The position numbers were made by a program, and so were the translations under genes. Below are positions 1 through 9,549 of a stretch of DNA of 39,934 nucleotides, piece after piece; within the stretch, counting starts at the first letter, position 1; every line of letters starts with the position of its first letter. The stretch lies in NCBI GenBank assembly GCA_008000375.1, contig SMOI01000286.1:1-39934 (forward strand), written 5' to 3'. A model generated the notes under the pieces. That model did no database searches. It saw only the letters and a program-made list of their open reading frames with translations, and was not told where the DNA came from. Origin of the DNA: Poteriospumella lacustris (taxonomy: Eukaryota > Sar > Chrysophyceae > Chromulinales > Dinobryaceae).

Positions 1-72
<72 letters not shown>
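1..72. repeat. (CGA)24 microsatellite
   Basis: Twenty-four uninterrupted CGA units start exactly at the window edge. The tract could extend further left. In one frame it would encode poly-Asp, like the acidic runs in other proteins of this window, but no gene can be tied to it. Confidence 0.95.
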
Positions 73-73
<1 letters not shown>

Positions 74-271
74 ACGATGCACAAACATGAAACGCCCTTT
101 TCAGTTTCTTTTTTTCGCCGCCGCCGTTTGGATTCCGCGCAACTTCTGTTTCGATGCCACCGAAAAACGATGGATACATAACTAAATCGGCGTAATTGAG
201 TCCTCAATCGAGTTGGCTTGTGTTTATTCTTGTGCTGGTTGTGGAGAAGCCCCTCTCTTTCGGTTTGAAAA

Positions 272-637
272 ATGCTTGGTCCATGGAGAATGGCTGTTCT
301 GTTGATTGCTTGCATCATGGTGCTCGCCACGACAACAGCTCAACAATACGATGAGGTCCTTTATGATCCAGTACCCCATTCTCATGCTCACAGACATAAA
401 TTGGCTGAAGCAGCGAAGAAGGCCCTCAATGACATGCTGAAAAATGACCCGAAAATGCGCAAGCCGGAGGAGTCCGCAGTGCCTCAGTCCACCGGTATGA
501 CGATACGTCTCTAGAAGAGTATTCCGCCTTCGCTGACTAATTTTGCTGTTTCGACTTTAGAACCACATAGAAGAAAAACTCTGGAGATGCGCCGCAAGCA
601 GCGCCAGGCCAATAAGCGCAACAGCCGCCGCAAGTGA
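272..637 (+). CDS. Small secreted protein with basic C-terminal tail (2 exons)
   Basis: The exons are 272-494 and 561-637, with a 66-nt GT-AG intron, giving 99 residues. Residues 1-24 look like a signal peptide: a short N-terminus with Arg6, a hydrophobic core (VLLIACIMVLA) and small residues before QQYDEV. The mature part is hydrophilic and has a His-rich patch (HSHAHRHK). The second exon encodes a strongly basic tail of repeated R, K and Q that ends NSRRK. Reading through without splicing would stop at position 514 and lose this tail. A second in-frame ATG at 290 also keeps the hydrophobic stretch. I recognise no family. Possible roles are a secreted peptide or a small ER or mitochondrial protein. 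The splice sites are good, but expression is unproven. Confidence 0.6.
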
Positions 638-864
638 GTCTGTCCGCTGCAGGACTCCGCCTTATGTAAATTATGTACAAAACGACTACAAAAGTGTATA
701 TTCCAATTAATGAAATTGATTACAACCGCCTCGCTGTTCAAAATTGGTTCCATCACATTGTTCGCGACGTTCGGAGGGGTGTTCGACATTCATATTGACA
801 GACGATTACGTTTGAACGACATCGAAAAAACGCGGGAAATACACTTAAAGGTACTCAGAGATTC

Positions 865-2214
865 CTATAGGCCAGCTAGCTTCAAGTCAGGGTTCTTCTC
901 GAGCAAGGATCGGATTTGAGTGCTCGCTTCCTCCGTGAGCCGGCCTATACGAAACAAGATTAGACACCATTCAAAACAAAGGTCGAGAAACTGGAAGACC
1001 AGCAAGAGCTTACCATTGACGAGTTTGAGATGAGTGATTAAGGCACTTGCTTCTGGCAACGGGTAGCGACGTTCGGCTTTCTCCACAAAGACTGTATTGA
1101 AGAAGTCCACCCTGTCGGTAGGCTTCATTACGGCGATTTCCATGATGCGAACTGTTTCACCCGTGTCTGGAATCAATGTGCTGTTGATTTGAGCAACCCG
1201 ACCAATTCCTAGGAACGGACCATACTGCTTTTTCATATATTTGAAGGCAACGAAACGAGGCTTGGGACCTCCTGGCTCCGCAGGACGGGTTTGTCCATCA
1301 CCCGGCTTCATTGATGTCAGACTGAAGGTTTGGCGAAGAATGCCTGGTTGATTGTTGCTCGATGGAGCGTTGCTTTTTGAATCTGCTCTGTGCTCTTGTT
1401 TTATCGACAGGTCCTTCTTTGCGGACAGATCAGAGAAGTGGATGTCCGACTGTTCCAAATGCAGTTTCGCCTGTGCTGCATTAATTACTGCGCTTGTTGT
1501 CTTTCCAGAAGGCTTCGGGGCGGACAAGTTTGCCAAATGTGGGGCAGTGGTAGACATTGATAGCAAGCGATGCTTGATAACGGCTGGCCGAGAAGTGCCA
1601 TCATCGTCGTCGTCATCTGCAGCGATCTTCTTCTTTTTCTGATCAACTGGGTTAACTGTCGACACTGCAGGCGAGGCTACGAGAGGGGACGGACGGCCTC
1701 CACCGAGACCGCCCAAGAACTTAGGCCTCGATTGAATTACCTCGTCATCTTTGGGAGAATAGTCTTCATCGTTCTTGTCATCGTTCTTCCGAAGTCGTTT
1801 TGGCTGTGACTCACTGGTCAGATTCGCCCTAACTCTCCGATTTCTCAAATAGCCCTCCACATCGAAGTATTCTGAGTCTTGAACATAGCCTAATCGGTCC
1901 GTGACACCGAATTCTGCGGACCACAATCCTGGCTCATAAGAGAATATGAGTGTCTCCAGTATTTTGTATCTTTCCGGGTTCTCTTGGAAGTAAAATTCCA
2001 ACAAATCCCTTTGTGCTGAGAGCCATGAACCCACGAACAGTCTCTCTCCTGTCTCTTCATCAATTTCTTGGTAATTTTCCGGAATATTGAAGCTTTTGTT
2101 CTTGTCATGGAAGGACAACAAGCGTCCTACCATATTCATCCAAAGTGTCTCTTCCCGTTCGGCCTCATCGACACGTTTGGTTTTACCTTTCCAGGCTTTC
2201 ATCTTCGGGGGCAT
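865..2214 (-). CDS. Unknown protein, possible helicase-associated-like N-terminal segment (2 exons)
   Basis: The exons on the minus strand are 2214-1014 and 944-865, with a 69-nt intron, giving 426 residues and a TAG stop. The intron length is a multiple of three and has no stop, so retaining it would add 23 hydrophobic residues. Residues 20-120 are rich in Trp and Tyr (LLSFHDKN...IPENY...GSWLSAQRDLLEFY). They faintly resemble the 'helicase associated' repeat common in stramenopile proteins. Residues 125-300 are charged and low in complexity, with KRLRK, QKKKK and a run of Asp, which suggests nuclear localisation. A conserved-looking C-terminal block (RFVAFKYMKKQYGPFLGIGRV...) covers roughly 315-426. 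No function is assigned. It shares a 400-bp divergent promoter region with the vWA gene. Confidence 0.75.
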   Translation of the reverse strand: MPPKMKAWKGKTKRVDEAEREETLWMNMVGRLLSFHDKNKSFNIPENYQEIDEETGERLFVGSWLSAQRDLLEFYFQENPERYKILETLIFSYEPGLWSAEFGVTDRLGYVQDSEYFDVEGYLRNRRVRANLTSESQPKRLRKNDDKNDEDYSPKDDEVIQSRPKFLGGLGGGRPSPLVASPAVSTVNPVDQKKKKIAADDDDDDGTSRPAVIKHRLLSMSTTAPHLANLSAPKPSGKTTSAVINAAQAKLHLEQSDIHFSDLSAKKDLSIKQEHRADSKSNAPSSNNQPGILRQTFSLTSMKPGDGQTRPAEPGGPKPRFVAFKYMKKQYGPFLGIGRVAQINSTLIPDTGETVRIMEIAVMKPTDRVDFFNTVFVEKAERRYPLPEASALITHLKLVNGKLLLVFQFLDLCFEWCLILFRIGRLTEEASTQIRSLLEKNPDLKLAGL

Positions 2215-2614
2215 CCTTCAATCGCTATAATGCAGGTCTAACGGTTGAACGTAGACCTCTAACTCGAGTGTTTATGCTTCCTTTGGTCCTTGAAAGATTT
2301 CATCCCGTATGACCTCGCCCGTCCTCGTTTTCGGCCCTCTTTTTTCTTCGTTCGGCCTTTCCTCGCCTTCCTCGTTTTTCACGCTTTTTTTCAAGCAGCG
2401 GGACAGGGCGTTACGGATTTTGCAACAACCTGCAACAACCACAACGCGAAGTCCAAAGTGCGCGGCACTTGACTCTTGACTTCCTTTACCCGGACAGTTT
2501 GATTCCTTGCTGTTCATCATTTACTATCATACGCACATATATTTGTGTGGGCTGTCACAGTGTAATTGCCCTTTTCTTGCTTTGGTTCTCTTTTGTTTGT
2601 GTTTTGAAGAGCAA
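2215..2614. promoter_or_regulatory. Divergent intergenic region, 400 bp
   Basis: This lies between two gene starts pointing away from each other (minus gene at 2214, vWA gene at 2615), so it should hold both promoters. A T-rich stretch at about 2340-2400 contains TTTTTTC runs. No TATA box or other named motif is convincing. The plus frame stays open upstream of 2615 as far as 2507, so a longer N-terminus for the vWA protein cannot be excluded. Confidence 0.4.
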
Positions 2615-3605
2615 ATGAGCGATCCATCGGCTCCACCACTTGTGACTTTACATCACAATCCACTCGCGGGCTCAACAAACCCAGCGTTTGTGAACGAAAC
2701 TCAGCCTCCTTCATTGGACTTTCGAAAATCTGAAGTGAGCCTGGCCAATGCTGGATTACCCATTCGAGATTCGACGGTCGAATTAATCAACTTCAGAAAC
2801 AAATACGAAATCAACCCCAAATACGCGACAATGCTTCAAAAGATCACCAACTTCACTTCGATTATCGTCGCGGATGATTCTGGTTCAATGAATGAGCTTG
2901 CAGACCCTGATGTTGGCCATTCTCTCACCCGATGGGACGAACTGAAGAAGTCGTTGGAGATTATCATCGAAGCGCACAGCGTGTTCAACATCTCATGCGA
3001 CGTTTACTTCATCAACCGAGGATTTGTTCGTAATGTTCAAGTTTACTCACAGCTTCAGCCGTTTCTCGTGCCTCCCCCTCAGGGTGGTACCAATTTGATG
3101 AATATTTTGAACATGATCCAGCGTGATCACATCGGCGCAGACATGGGGAGGCCGTTGATCATCCACATTCTGACCGATGGGCATCCCACCGACGGCAATG
3201 GAAACGTAAGTTCAGTATTCTTGTGTTGCCTTTGGTTTCGCCGATGAATGAGTGTGTGCTTCGCTGGTACAGGAAAATATTCGTGACGTGGCTCAATGGA
3301 TGCGGCTCCGGCCCTACCCCGAGAAGGTGAAAATCTCGATCGTTCTGTGCACTGACGATGAGGGAATCGAGCGAAGTTATCGATCCCTAGAGTTCAACCC
3401 ACAATCTTGCGTCCCCTGCTCACAGGGTATTCTCGGCGTGGACGTATCGGAGGATTATCGGGGCGAAACACGTGACGTGCGGAATACGCGCGGTCGCAAT
3501 TATCGTTTTACCTTTGGGGACTACATTGTTAAAGTCCTCGTTGGTGCCATCGATCCATCGATTCACAATATTGACTTACCAGCGTCGGGCTGTATATTGT
3601 CATAG
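2615..3605 (+). CDS. von Willebrand factor A (vWA) domain protein (2 exons)
   Basis: The exons are 2615-3205 and 3273-3605, with a 67-nt intron in phase 0, giving 307 residues. The domain spans about 76-300. A metal-ion-dependent adhesion site can be read: DDSGSMN (residues 86-92, the DxSxS motif), a Thr in QGGTN (156-160) and an Asp in LTDGHP (186-191). A complete site predicts binding of a divalent metal and a protein partner. There is no signal peptide if translation starts at MSDPSAPP, so the protein is probably intracellular. The C-terminal half contains CVPCSQG and ends GCILS. That resembles a C-terminal lipidation (CaaX) context but is not proof of it. I chose the start at 2615 because the upstream in-frame segment (from 2507) reads like non-coding DNA. 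Confidence 0.85.
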
Positions 3606-4091
3606 ACTACAGCTCTTGTCCTTGTTGTCGACGTTACGATTTTCATGAAAATGTCAGTGGTCCTGTTCTCTATGTCGTATCTCACCTCGTACGTTGCTCT
3701 TCTATTCGTTCATTCTTTATTGCTCCTTGAGAGCGTATTTTTTCTTCTTGGAAAGCATTGTTGCTGTAACCCAAGCCTGCAAAAAGAAGTTTCATCCGCA
3801 TTCTACTCGATTCATCATATTGCCCACCCACTACCCAACAATACCCAGCCACCCAGCCGTGCTCACTTCTTCCAGAGACTGCGATACTCTGCGATACTCT
3901 GTGCTGGCCCTCAGCAGAGCAACTTCCGGCGACACGAGACACACCCGAGAGGCTCCAAACACAGCAGCCGAGAAAAAGCACCGGCTTGTTTCTCTATTCG
4001 CTATTTGCTCGGTTGGCATCGTTCTTTGTACCGATTGTCGCTCGGAATCAGTCTAGAAACGTCCATCGCCGTCGGAGGTCTTTTGTGAAAG
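3606..4091. other. Intergenic region between vWA gene and left QCR2 copy
   Basis: This 486-bp stretch separates two plus-strand genes. Its last 239 bp (from 3853) belong to the left arm of the inverted repeat, so the putative QCR2 promoter was duplicated with the gene. A small direct repeat of ctgcgatact lies at about 3887-3908. No gene is seen. Confidence 0.5.
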
Positions 4092-5767
4092 ATGATTGCT
4101 GCAAGAAAACTCGCTCAGACCCAGTAAGTTGGTGCATGTGGGCCGTATAGGCATTGCGAATGGTGGTCTGATCTTGGATGCCGCATGTTCTTTTGGTGTT
4201 GGTGATGTCGTAGATTCCCTTCTTCTGCTCGTAGCTTGTCCGTGTTGTCGGCGGCTTATGAGTTCCCTCACACGTACGTAAGAGCGAAGGCTCCTGCGGC
4301 CGCCAAGGACAGCCAAGCGACCTTGGAGAACGGTGCGCGCATTGTGTCTCGCGAGAAGGACACTGGTGTAAGTGCTGTCGGCTGGATGTGGATGCATAGG
4401 GTGGATGTCTGATGGACGGTGTGGATGTGCATGTGTGTGTATTTGGACGTGTTGACAGGTGGTGTCGTTCAAGGTGGCGGTGGCTGGCGGCAGCAGCACG
4501 GAGACGGCTGCTCAACGTGGCGCTGCGAAGTTGTTGGCTGCGGCTGCGTTCGCTGGTACTGCGACGGAGTCCGGTTTGAAGGTGGTGCGCGACTTGGAGC
4601 ACTTGGGTGCTCGTTTCTCTGCCACGTCGGACCGCGAGAAGATCGTGTACGACGTGACGGTGATGGCGGACCGCGTGGAGCCTGCGCTGGCGACCATTTT
4701 GTCGTTGGTGGCGTCTGCCCCTGTCGACTCGTATTTGGTAAGTAGACCGCAGTGTGCGAGGGGATGTTGTGGCTGTTGTTGGTTCAGCGGATCTGATTGG
4801 CGGTGGCTGTGTTGGTGCTCAGATCGACGAGGAGAAGGCCCGCGCCGCGTTGGGCTACAAGAGTCGCAGCGGCTGCGCGACCGCGGCCTTGACGGATGCG
4901 GTCCACGAGGCGGCGTACGGCGAAGCTACCGCGTACGGCAGCAACGGCTATGCGCTGAACTTGAAGAAGTTGAGTGTGGACGAGGTGTTGGCGTACCGCC
5001 AGGCGCACTTCGTGCGCGAGAACTTGACGGTGGTGACGCACGGCGGCATCACCGGTGAGGCGGTGAAGAAGATCGTGGGCGTGCACTTGTCGCAGTTCCC
5101 CACGAAAGGAGGCAACAAGGGCGTGACCTTGCCCGCGGCGTCGTTCGTCGGCGGCGAGGTCAAGATCCGCGCCGACTTGGACGGCAAGACGCACTTGGCG
5201 ATCGCCTTCCCCAGCCCCGCGGGTGAGGCGGGCAAGGCCTACCAGGTGTTGGCCGGCGTGCTCAACGCTCGCGCCGCTGCTCAGGGTATCTGCGCCGGCG
5301 CTTTCACACACTCATATCACCACGGCGGCTTGGTGGGCGTCCGCGCGTCGGGCTGCGTCACCTCGGCCAGCGAACAGTTGAAGAAGGTCGTGGCGGAGCT
5401 GAAGGCCATCGCCAACGGTGCGGCTGCGGAGACGGACGTCGTCAAGACGCAGTTGTCGTTGAAGAACGCCTTGAATGTGGAAGCTGGCAACGAGTCTGCC
5501 ACTGCTGTGTTGTTGTCCGGCGTCAACGCCGCTGATGTGCGAGGCGTGACCTCCGCCGCCGTGGTGGACGCGGCCAAGGCGGTCTTGAAGACGGCCTCTC
5601 CTGCCTTCGCGGTCTACGGCGCCACCGCTGGTGTGGGCTCTGTGCAGAAGTTTTTGGCGTAAGTCAGTAGTAGTGCCGACGCAGCCATAGCTCCTGCGCA
5701 GGTCGGACTGTCGTATTTGTAGATGCACTCCCCTCCCTCCCCACTCTCTTTCTTTCTATACATGTGT
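3853..5767 (+). repeat. Left arm of a 1,915-bp perfect inverted repeat
   Basis: Position x in this arm pairs with 11785 minus x in the right arm. All translations checked in both frames and strands, plus intron and flank sequence, are identical between the arms. The outer limit is 3853, since C3852 does not match position 7933. The inner limit is 5767, where one arm has two extra bases (GTGTGTAAAG against GTGTAAAG). The arm holds one whole QCR2 gene with about 240 bp upstream and about 100 bp downstream. Confidence 0.95.
4092..5662 (+). CDS. UQCRC2/QCR2: Ubiquinol-cytochrome c reductase core protein 2 (M16 family), copy A (4 exons)
   Basis: The exons are 4092-4123, 4235-4367, 4459-4737 and 4823-5662, with introns of 111, 91 and 85 nt, giving 427 residues, the usual length for core protein 2. 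The protein is a matrix-side subunit of respiratory complex III and descends from the mitochondrial processing peptidase. The N-terminus (MIAARKLAQTHLSVLSAAYEF) is a good mitochondrial presequence: basic, hydroxylated and without acidic residues early on. The N-terminal M16 fold has DLEHLGARFSATSDREKIVY. The zinc-binding HxxEH motif of active peptidases is absent, which fits core protein 2 better than MPP-beta. The acceptor at 4234 follows a pyrimidine tract. A rival acceptor at 4285 (GTAAG) would shorten the leader. An identical copy lies tail to tail on the other strand. Confidence 0.9.
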
Positions 5768-6122
5768 GTAAAGCGATCTATCTATATGAACAGGAATGGC
5801 TTCAAACCTTGTCTCGTCTTGAGTTGTTGTGGACAGTAAACATAGGTGACTGGCAGCCAGCAGGAGCTGCACCACACCGCACCGCATCGCAGCGCTGCCC
5901 CATCGAACAATCGCTGTACTGGCTGGACCCTGTGTAACTGCTATTCACGAAGTACACACATCAGCAACACAAAAGAAAGACAGCCGGCGTTGTTAATATA
6001 AATAGATCACTTGCTTTACACATGTATAGAAAGAAAGAGAGTGGGGAGGGAGGGGAGTGCATCTACAAATACGACAGTCCGACCTGCGCAGGAGCTATGG
6101 CTGCGTCGGCACTACTACTGAC
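5663..6122. other. Convergent 3' region and spacer of the inverted repeat
   Basis: The 250-bp core (5768-6017) is not part of the perfect arms and carries no gene. Its two ends are related but diverged: gtaaagcgatctatctatat on the left against aaagcaagtgatctatttat on the reverse complement of the right. Homology therefore once ran past the present breakpoints. Both QCR2 copies end transcription here. No clear polyadenylation signal stands out. Confidence 0.6.
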
Positions 6123-7932
6123 TTACGCCAAAAACTTCTGCACAGAGCCCACACCAGCGGTGGCGCCGTAGACCGCGAAGGCAGGAGAGGCCGTCTTCAA
6201 GACCGCCTTGGCCGCGTCCACCACGGCGGCGGAGGTCACGCCTCGCACATCAGCGGCGTTGACGCCGGACAACAACACAGCAGTGGCAGACTCGTTGCCA
6301 GCTTCCACATTCAAGGCGTTCTTCAACGACAACTGCGTCTTGACGACGTCCGTCTCCGCAGCCGCACCGTTGGCGATGGCCTTCAGCTCCGCCACGACCT
6401 TCTTCAACTGTTCGCTGGCCGAGGTGACGCAGCCCGACGCGCGGACGCCCACCAAGCCGCCGTGGTGATATGAGTGTGTGAAAGCGCCGGCGCAGATACC
6501 CTGAGCAGCGGCGCGAGCGTTGAGCACGCCGGCCAACACCTGGTAGGCCTTGCCCGCCTCACCCGCGGGGCTGGGGAAGGCGATCGCCAAGTGCGTCTTG
6601 CCGTCCAAGTCGGCGCGGATCTTGACCTCGCCGCCGACGAACGACGCCGCGGGCAAGGTCACGCCCTTGTTGCCTCCTTTCGTGGGGAACTGCGACAAGT
6701 GCACGCCCACGATCTTCTTCACCGCCTCACCGGTGATGCCGCCGTGCGTCACCACCGTCAAGTTCTCGCGCACGAAGTGCGCCTGGCGGTACGCCAACAC
6801 CTCGTCCACACTCAACTTCTTCAAGTTCAGCGCATAGCCGTTGCTGCCGTACGCGGTAGCTTCGCCGTACGCCGCCTCGTGGACCGCATCCGTCAAGGCC
6901 GCGGTCGCGCAGCCGCTGCGACTCTTGTAGCCCAACGCGGCGCGGGCCTTCTCCTCGTCGATCTGAGCACCAACACAGCCACCGCCAATCAGATCCGCTG
7001 AACCAACAACAGCCACAACATCCCCTCGCACACTGCGGTCTACTTACCAAATACGAGTCGACAGGGGCAGACGCCACCAACGACAAAATGGTCGCCAGCG
7101 CAGGCTCCACGCGGTCCGCCATCACCGTCACGTCGTACACGATCTTCTCGCGGTCCGACGTGGCAGAGAAACGAGCACCCAAGTGCTCCAAGTCGCGCAC
7201 CACCTTCAAACCGGACTCCGTCGCAGTACCAGCGAACGCAGCCGCAGCCAACAACTTCGCAGCGCCACGTTGAGCAGCCGTCTCCGTGCTGCTGCCGCCA
7301 GCCACCGCCACCTTGAACGACACCACCTGTCAACACGTCCAAATACACACACATGCACATCCACACCGTCCATCAGACATCCACCCTATGCATCCACATC
7401 CAGCCGACAGCACTTACACCAGTGTCCTTCTCGCGAGACACAATGCGCGCACCGTTCTCCAAGGTCGCTTGGCTGTCCTTGGCGGCCGCAGGAGCCTTCG
7501 CTCTTACGTACGTGTGAGGGAACTCATAAGCCGCCGACAACACGGACAAGCTACGAGCAGAAGAAGGGAATCTACGACATCACCAACACCAAAAGAACAT
7601 GCGGCATCCAAGATCAGACCACCATTCGCAATGCCTATACGGCCCACATGCACCAACTTACTGGGTCTGAGCGAGTTTTCTTGCAGCAATCATCTTTCAC
7701 AAAAGACCTCCGACGGCGATGGACGTTTCTAGACTGATTCCGAGCGACAATCGGTACAAAGAACGATGCCAACCGAGCAAATAGCGAATAGAGAAACAAG
7801 CCGGTGCTTTTTCTCGGCTGCTGTGTTTGGAGCCTCTCGGGTGTGTCTCGTGTCGCCGGAAGTTGCTCTGCTGAGGGCCAGCACAGAGTATCGCAGAGTA
7901 TCGCAGTCTCTGGAAGAAGTGAGCACGGCTGG
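6018..7932 (-). repeat. Right arm of a 1,915-bp perfect inverted repeat
   Basis: This is the exact reverse complement of 3853-5767, with no mismatch found, including three introns and the 5' flank. The outer edge at 7932 lies 137 bp before the next start codon (8069). The galactosyltransferase promoter may therefore include duplicated DNA. Confidence 0.95.
6123..7693 (-). CDS. UQCRC2/QCR2: Ubiquinol-cytochrome c reductase core protein 2, copy B (4 exons)
   Basis: The minus-strand exons are 7693-7662, 7550-7418, 7326-7048 and 6962-6123. They encode the same 427 residues as copy A with no substitution, and the introns match base for base. Splice sites, start and stop are intact, so both copies look functional. 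The start lies 375 bp from the start of the plus-strand galactosyltransferase gene, making a divergent pair. Full identity in introns points to a very recent duplication, continuing gene conversion, or an assembly error. Confidence 0.88.
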
Positions 7933-8068
7933 AAAATCTGAGTAGTCTGGTTTCGCTGTCATCGTCGTCATGTACTGTTGTCTGAGCAAAATGAAGTGGC
8001 CATTGAGTCGTCAATGAATTTGGTCACAAATCAATCTATATGCTGATTCTTTCGCGGAGTTTTCAGCT
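7694..8068. promoter_or_regulatory. Divergent region between QCR2 copy B and GT7 gene
   Basis: This 375-bp stretch lies between two starts in opposite directions. Positions 7694-7932 belong to the inverted repeat and 7933-8068 are unique. The unique part is AT-richer (for example caaatcaatctatatgctga). No named promoter element can be supported. Confidence 0.4.
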
Positions 8069-9095
8069 ATGACTACCTTTGTAAATGTACGGGAAGATGA
8101 TTGGCAGCTGCAATTGTCGAATAAGTACCCCGGATATCAGTTGTGGGTTCATGAACGATCCGGTCTGACGTTTTGGAGAAAAAGTACTCCGTTTGATAAT
8201 GCCGAGAAGGTAGCAATCATTGTTCCTTTTCGTGACTTGCAAGCAGAACAGAAACGAACGGAGCAATTGAATCGTTTTCACCCGGAGATGACCGAGTTTC
8301 TGAAGAAAGGAGAAGTGCCTTTCAAGATCTTCATCATCGAGCAGTCGAACGATGGCAGGAAGTTTAATCGGGGGAAACTCCTGAATGTGGGCTTTGAGAT
8401 TGCGAGATCGCAAGGTTACAACGTGTTTGTCCTGCATGATGTTGATTTGATTCCATCAGAGGGTCTCCTGCCATTCTATGTGCGACCCCCGTCAGCACCA
8501 GTTCATGTGGCGCGCGTTTGGAATCGATACAGTGGCAATTTGAACTATTTCGGTGGCATTGTCACGTATACCACGGAGCAATACGAAGCCATCAATGGAT
8601 ATCCGAATAACTATTGGGGTACGTTGTGTTCGTTGCTTAGTACCGTTCGTTGCCTTCGGTGTGTGTAACTTCTCACTGAGTGGCGTAGGGTGGGGCGGTG
8701 AGGACGACGAGCTGTTCAAACGCACCCGCAAATGCAACTTTCACATCTTGTCACCTTCCCCGAGCGATGGCTCCATCTACGACATGGAAGAAATGGATTT
8801 AGATACGAAGTTGACGTACTTACGTGAGCATCAACTGCTCAAGTGCAACAACAAGAAAGAGCTGTTGGACGAACACGACACCACCTGGCGATCCAACGGC
8901 TTGACCGCCTTCCGTTCTGCCGAGCCACAGTTTTTCATGGAAGCCTTGGAATATTTAAGTGACTTCTGTGTGAAGATCACCGTCGAATTGACGTTGAATG
9001 GTGGCCATTGGAGTGACCAACGCTGCGGCATCGACGACAAGCAGTACGACGACACCGACGCGACCGCGAAGGTCAAGCGTCGGAAGATCACGTAG
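8069..9095 (+). CDS. Beta-1,4-galactosyltransferase-like glycosyltransferase, GT7 family (2 exons)
   Basis: The exons are 8069-8618 and 8689-9095, with a 70-nt intron, giving 318 residues. GT7 signatures occur in order: IIVPFRD (about 50-56), FNRGKLLNVGF (about 91-101), VLHDVDLIP (metal-binding DVD, about 116-124), YFGGIVTYTTEQ (about 157-168), and NYWGWGGEDDELFKR (about 181-195). The last is the acceptor-sugar motif and is rebuilt only by splicing, which confirms the intron. The family transfers galactose, or GalNAc/xylose-linked variants, from UDP-sugar to acceptors in the Golgi. The predicted start gives no signal anchor or transmembrane segment, which is unusual. Either an upstream exon was missed or the enzyme acts in the cytosol. 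The C-terminus is basic (KVKRRKIT). The exact acceptor is unknown. Confidence 0.88.
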
Positions 9096-9549
9096 TGCTT
9101 TCGTTGTTCTTTTTCTATATCACCATGCAGCCAAAGACCACAAAAGGTCAGGTCTGGAGGAGGGTGTTTGTATTGTAAATATTGTTCCATAGATGATCGA
9201 TCGACGGGTGGCACCGGTCCTCTGGGGGAGAAGGGTCCACAGCTCAGTTGCAGAGGGGTGGGTGTGTGGGTGTGGGTGTGGGTGTGGGTGTGGGTGTGGG
9301 TGTGGGTGTGGGTGTTAGCGTGGGGTGACATGTACAGGTGAAAATGAAAATGATGCTGCATGGTGCGAGAGGAACCCCCGGCGAAGGATCATCTACAGTG
9401 AACGACTACGACGAAGAAGAAGAAAGAATCGACCGAAGGCCGAGCATAGAGTGAGCGGTAAACGGGAAACGTTGGTGGTGGTAGGGGCGCAATGGAATCG
9501 AGTGTGGCAAACGGGAACGCGAAGGGGGGGGCAGCGGTATCCGATGGAG
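9096..9549. other. Convergent intergenic region
   Basis: This 454-bp stretch holds the 3' ends of the GT7 gene (plus) and the UDP-sugar pyrophosphorylase gene (minus). It contains the GTGTGG tandem repeat listed separately. No gene is seen. Confidence 0.5.
9256..9316. repeat. (GTGTGG)n tandem repeat, about nine units
   Basis: A six-base GGGTGT/GTGTGG unit repeats almost perfectly between two convergent genes. The G/T strand bias resembles telomeric or minisatellite DNA, but the unit is not a known telomere repeat and the site is internal. Confidence 0.9.

Noticed and set aside
4784-5728. Long open frames antisense to the QCR2 exons (for example 175 and 138 codons)
   Set aside because: They are reverse-frame shadows of a GC-rich coding exon, with no family features and no splice or start context.
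5768-6017. A tRNA or other structured RNA in the palindrome spacer
   Set aside because: No cloverleaf with matching arms or A and B boxes could be drawn by eye.
9256-9316. Telomere-like G/T repeat as evidence of a chromosome end
   Set aside because: The GTGTGG unit is not a recognised telomere repeat, and unique genes continue on both sides.
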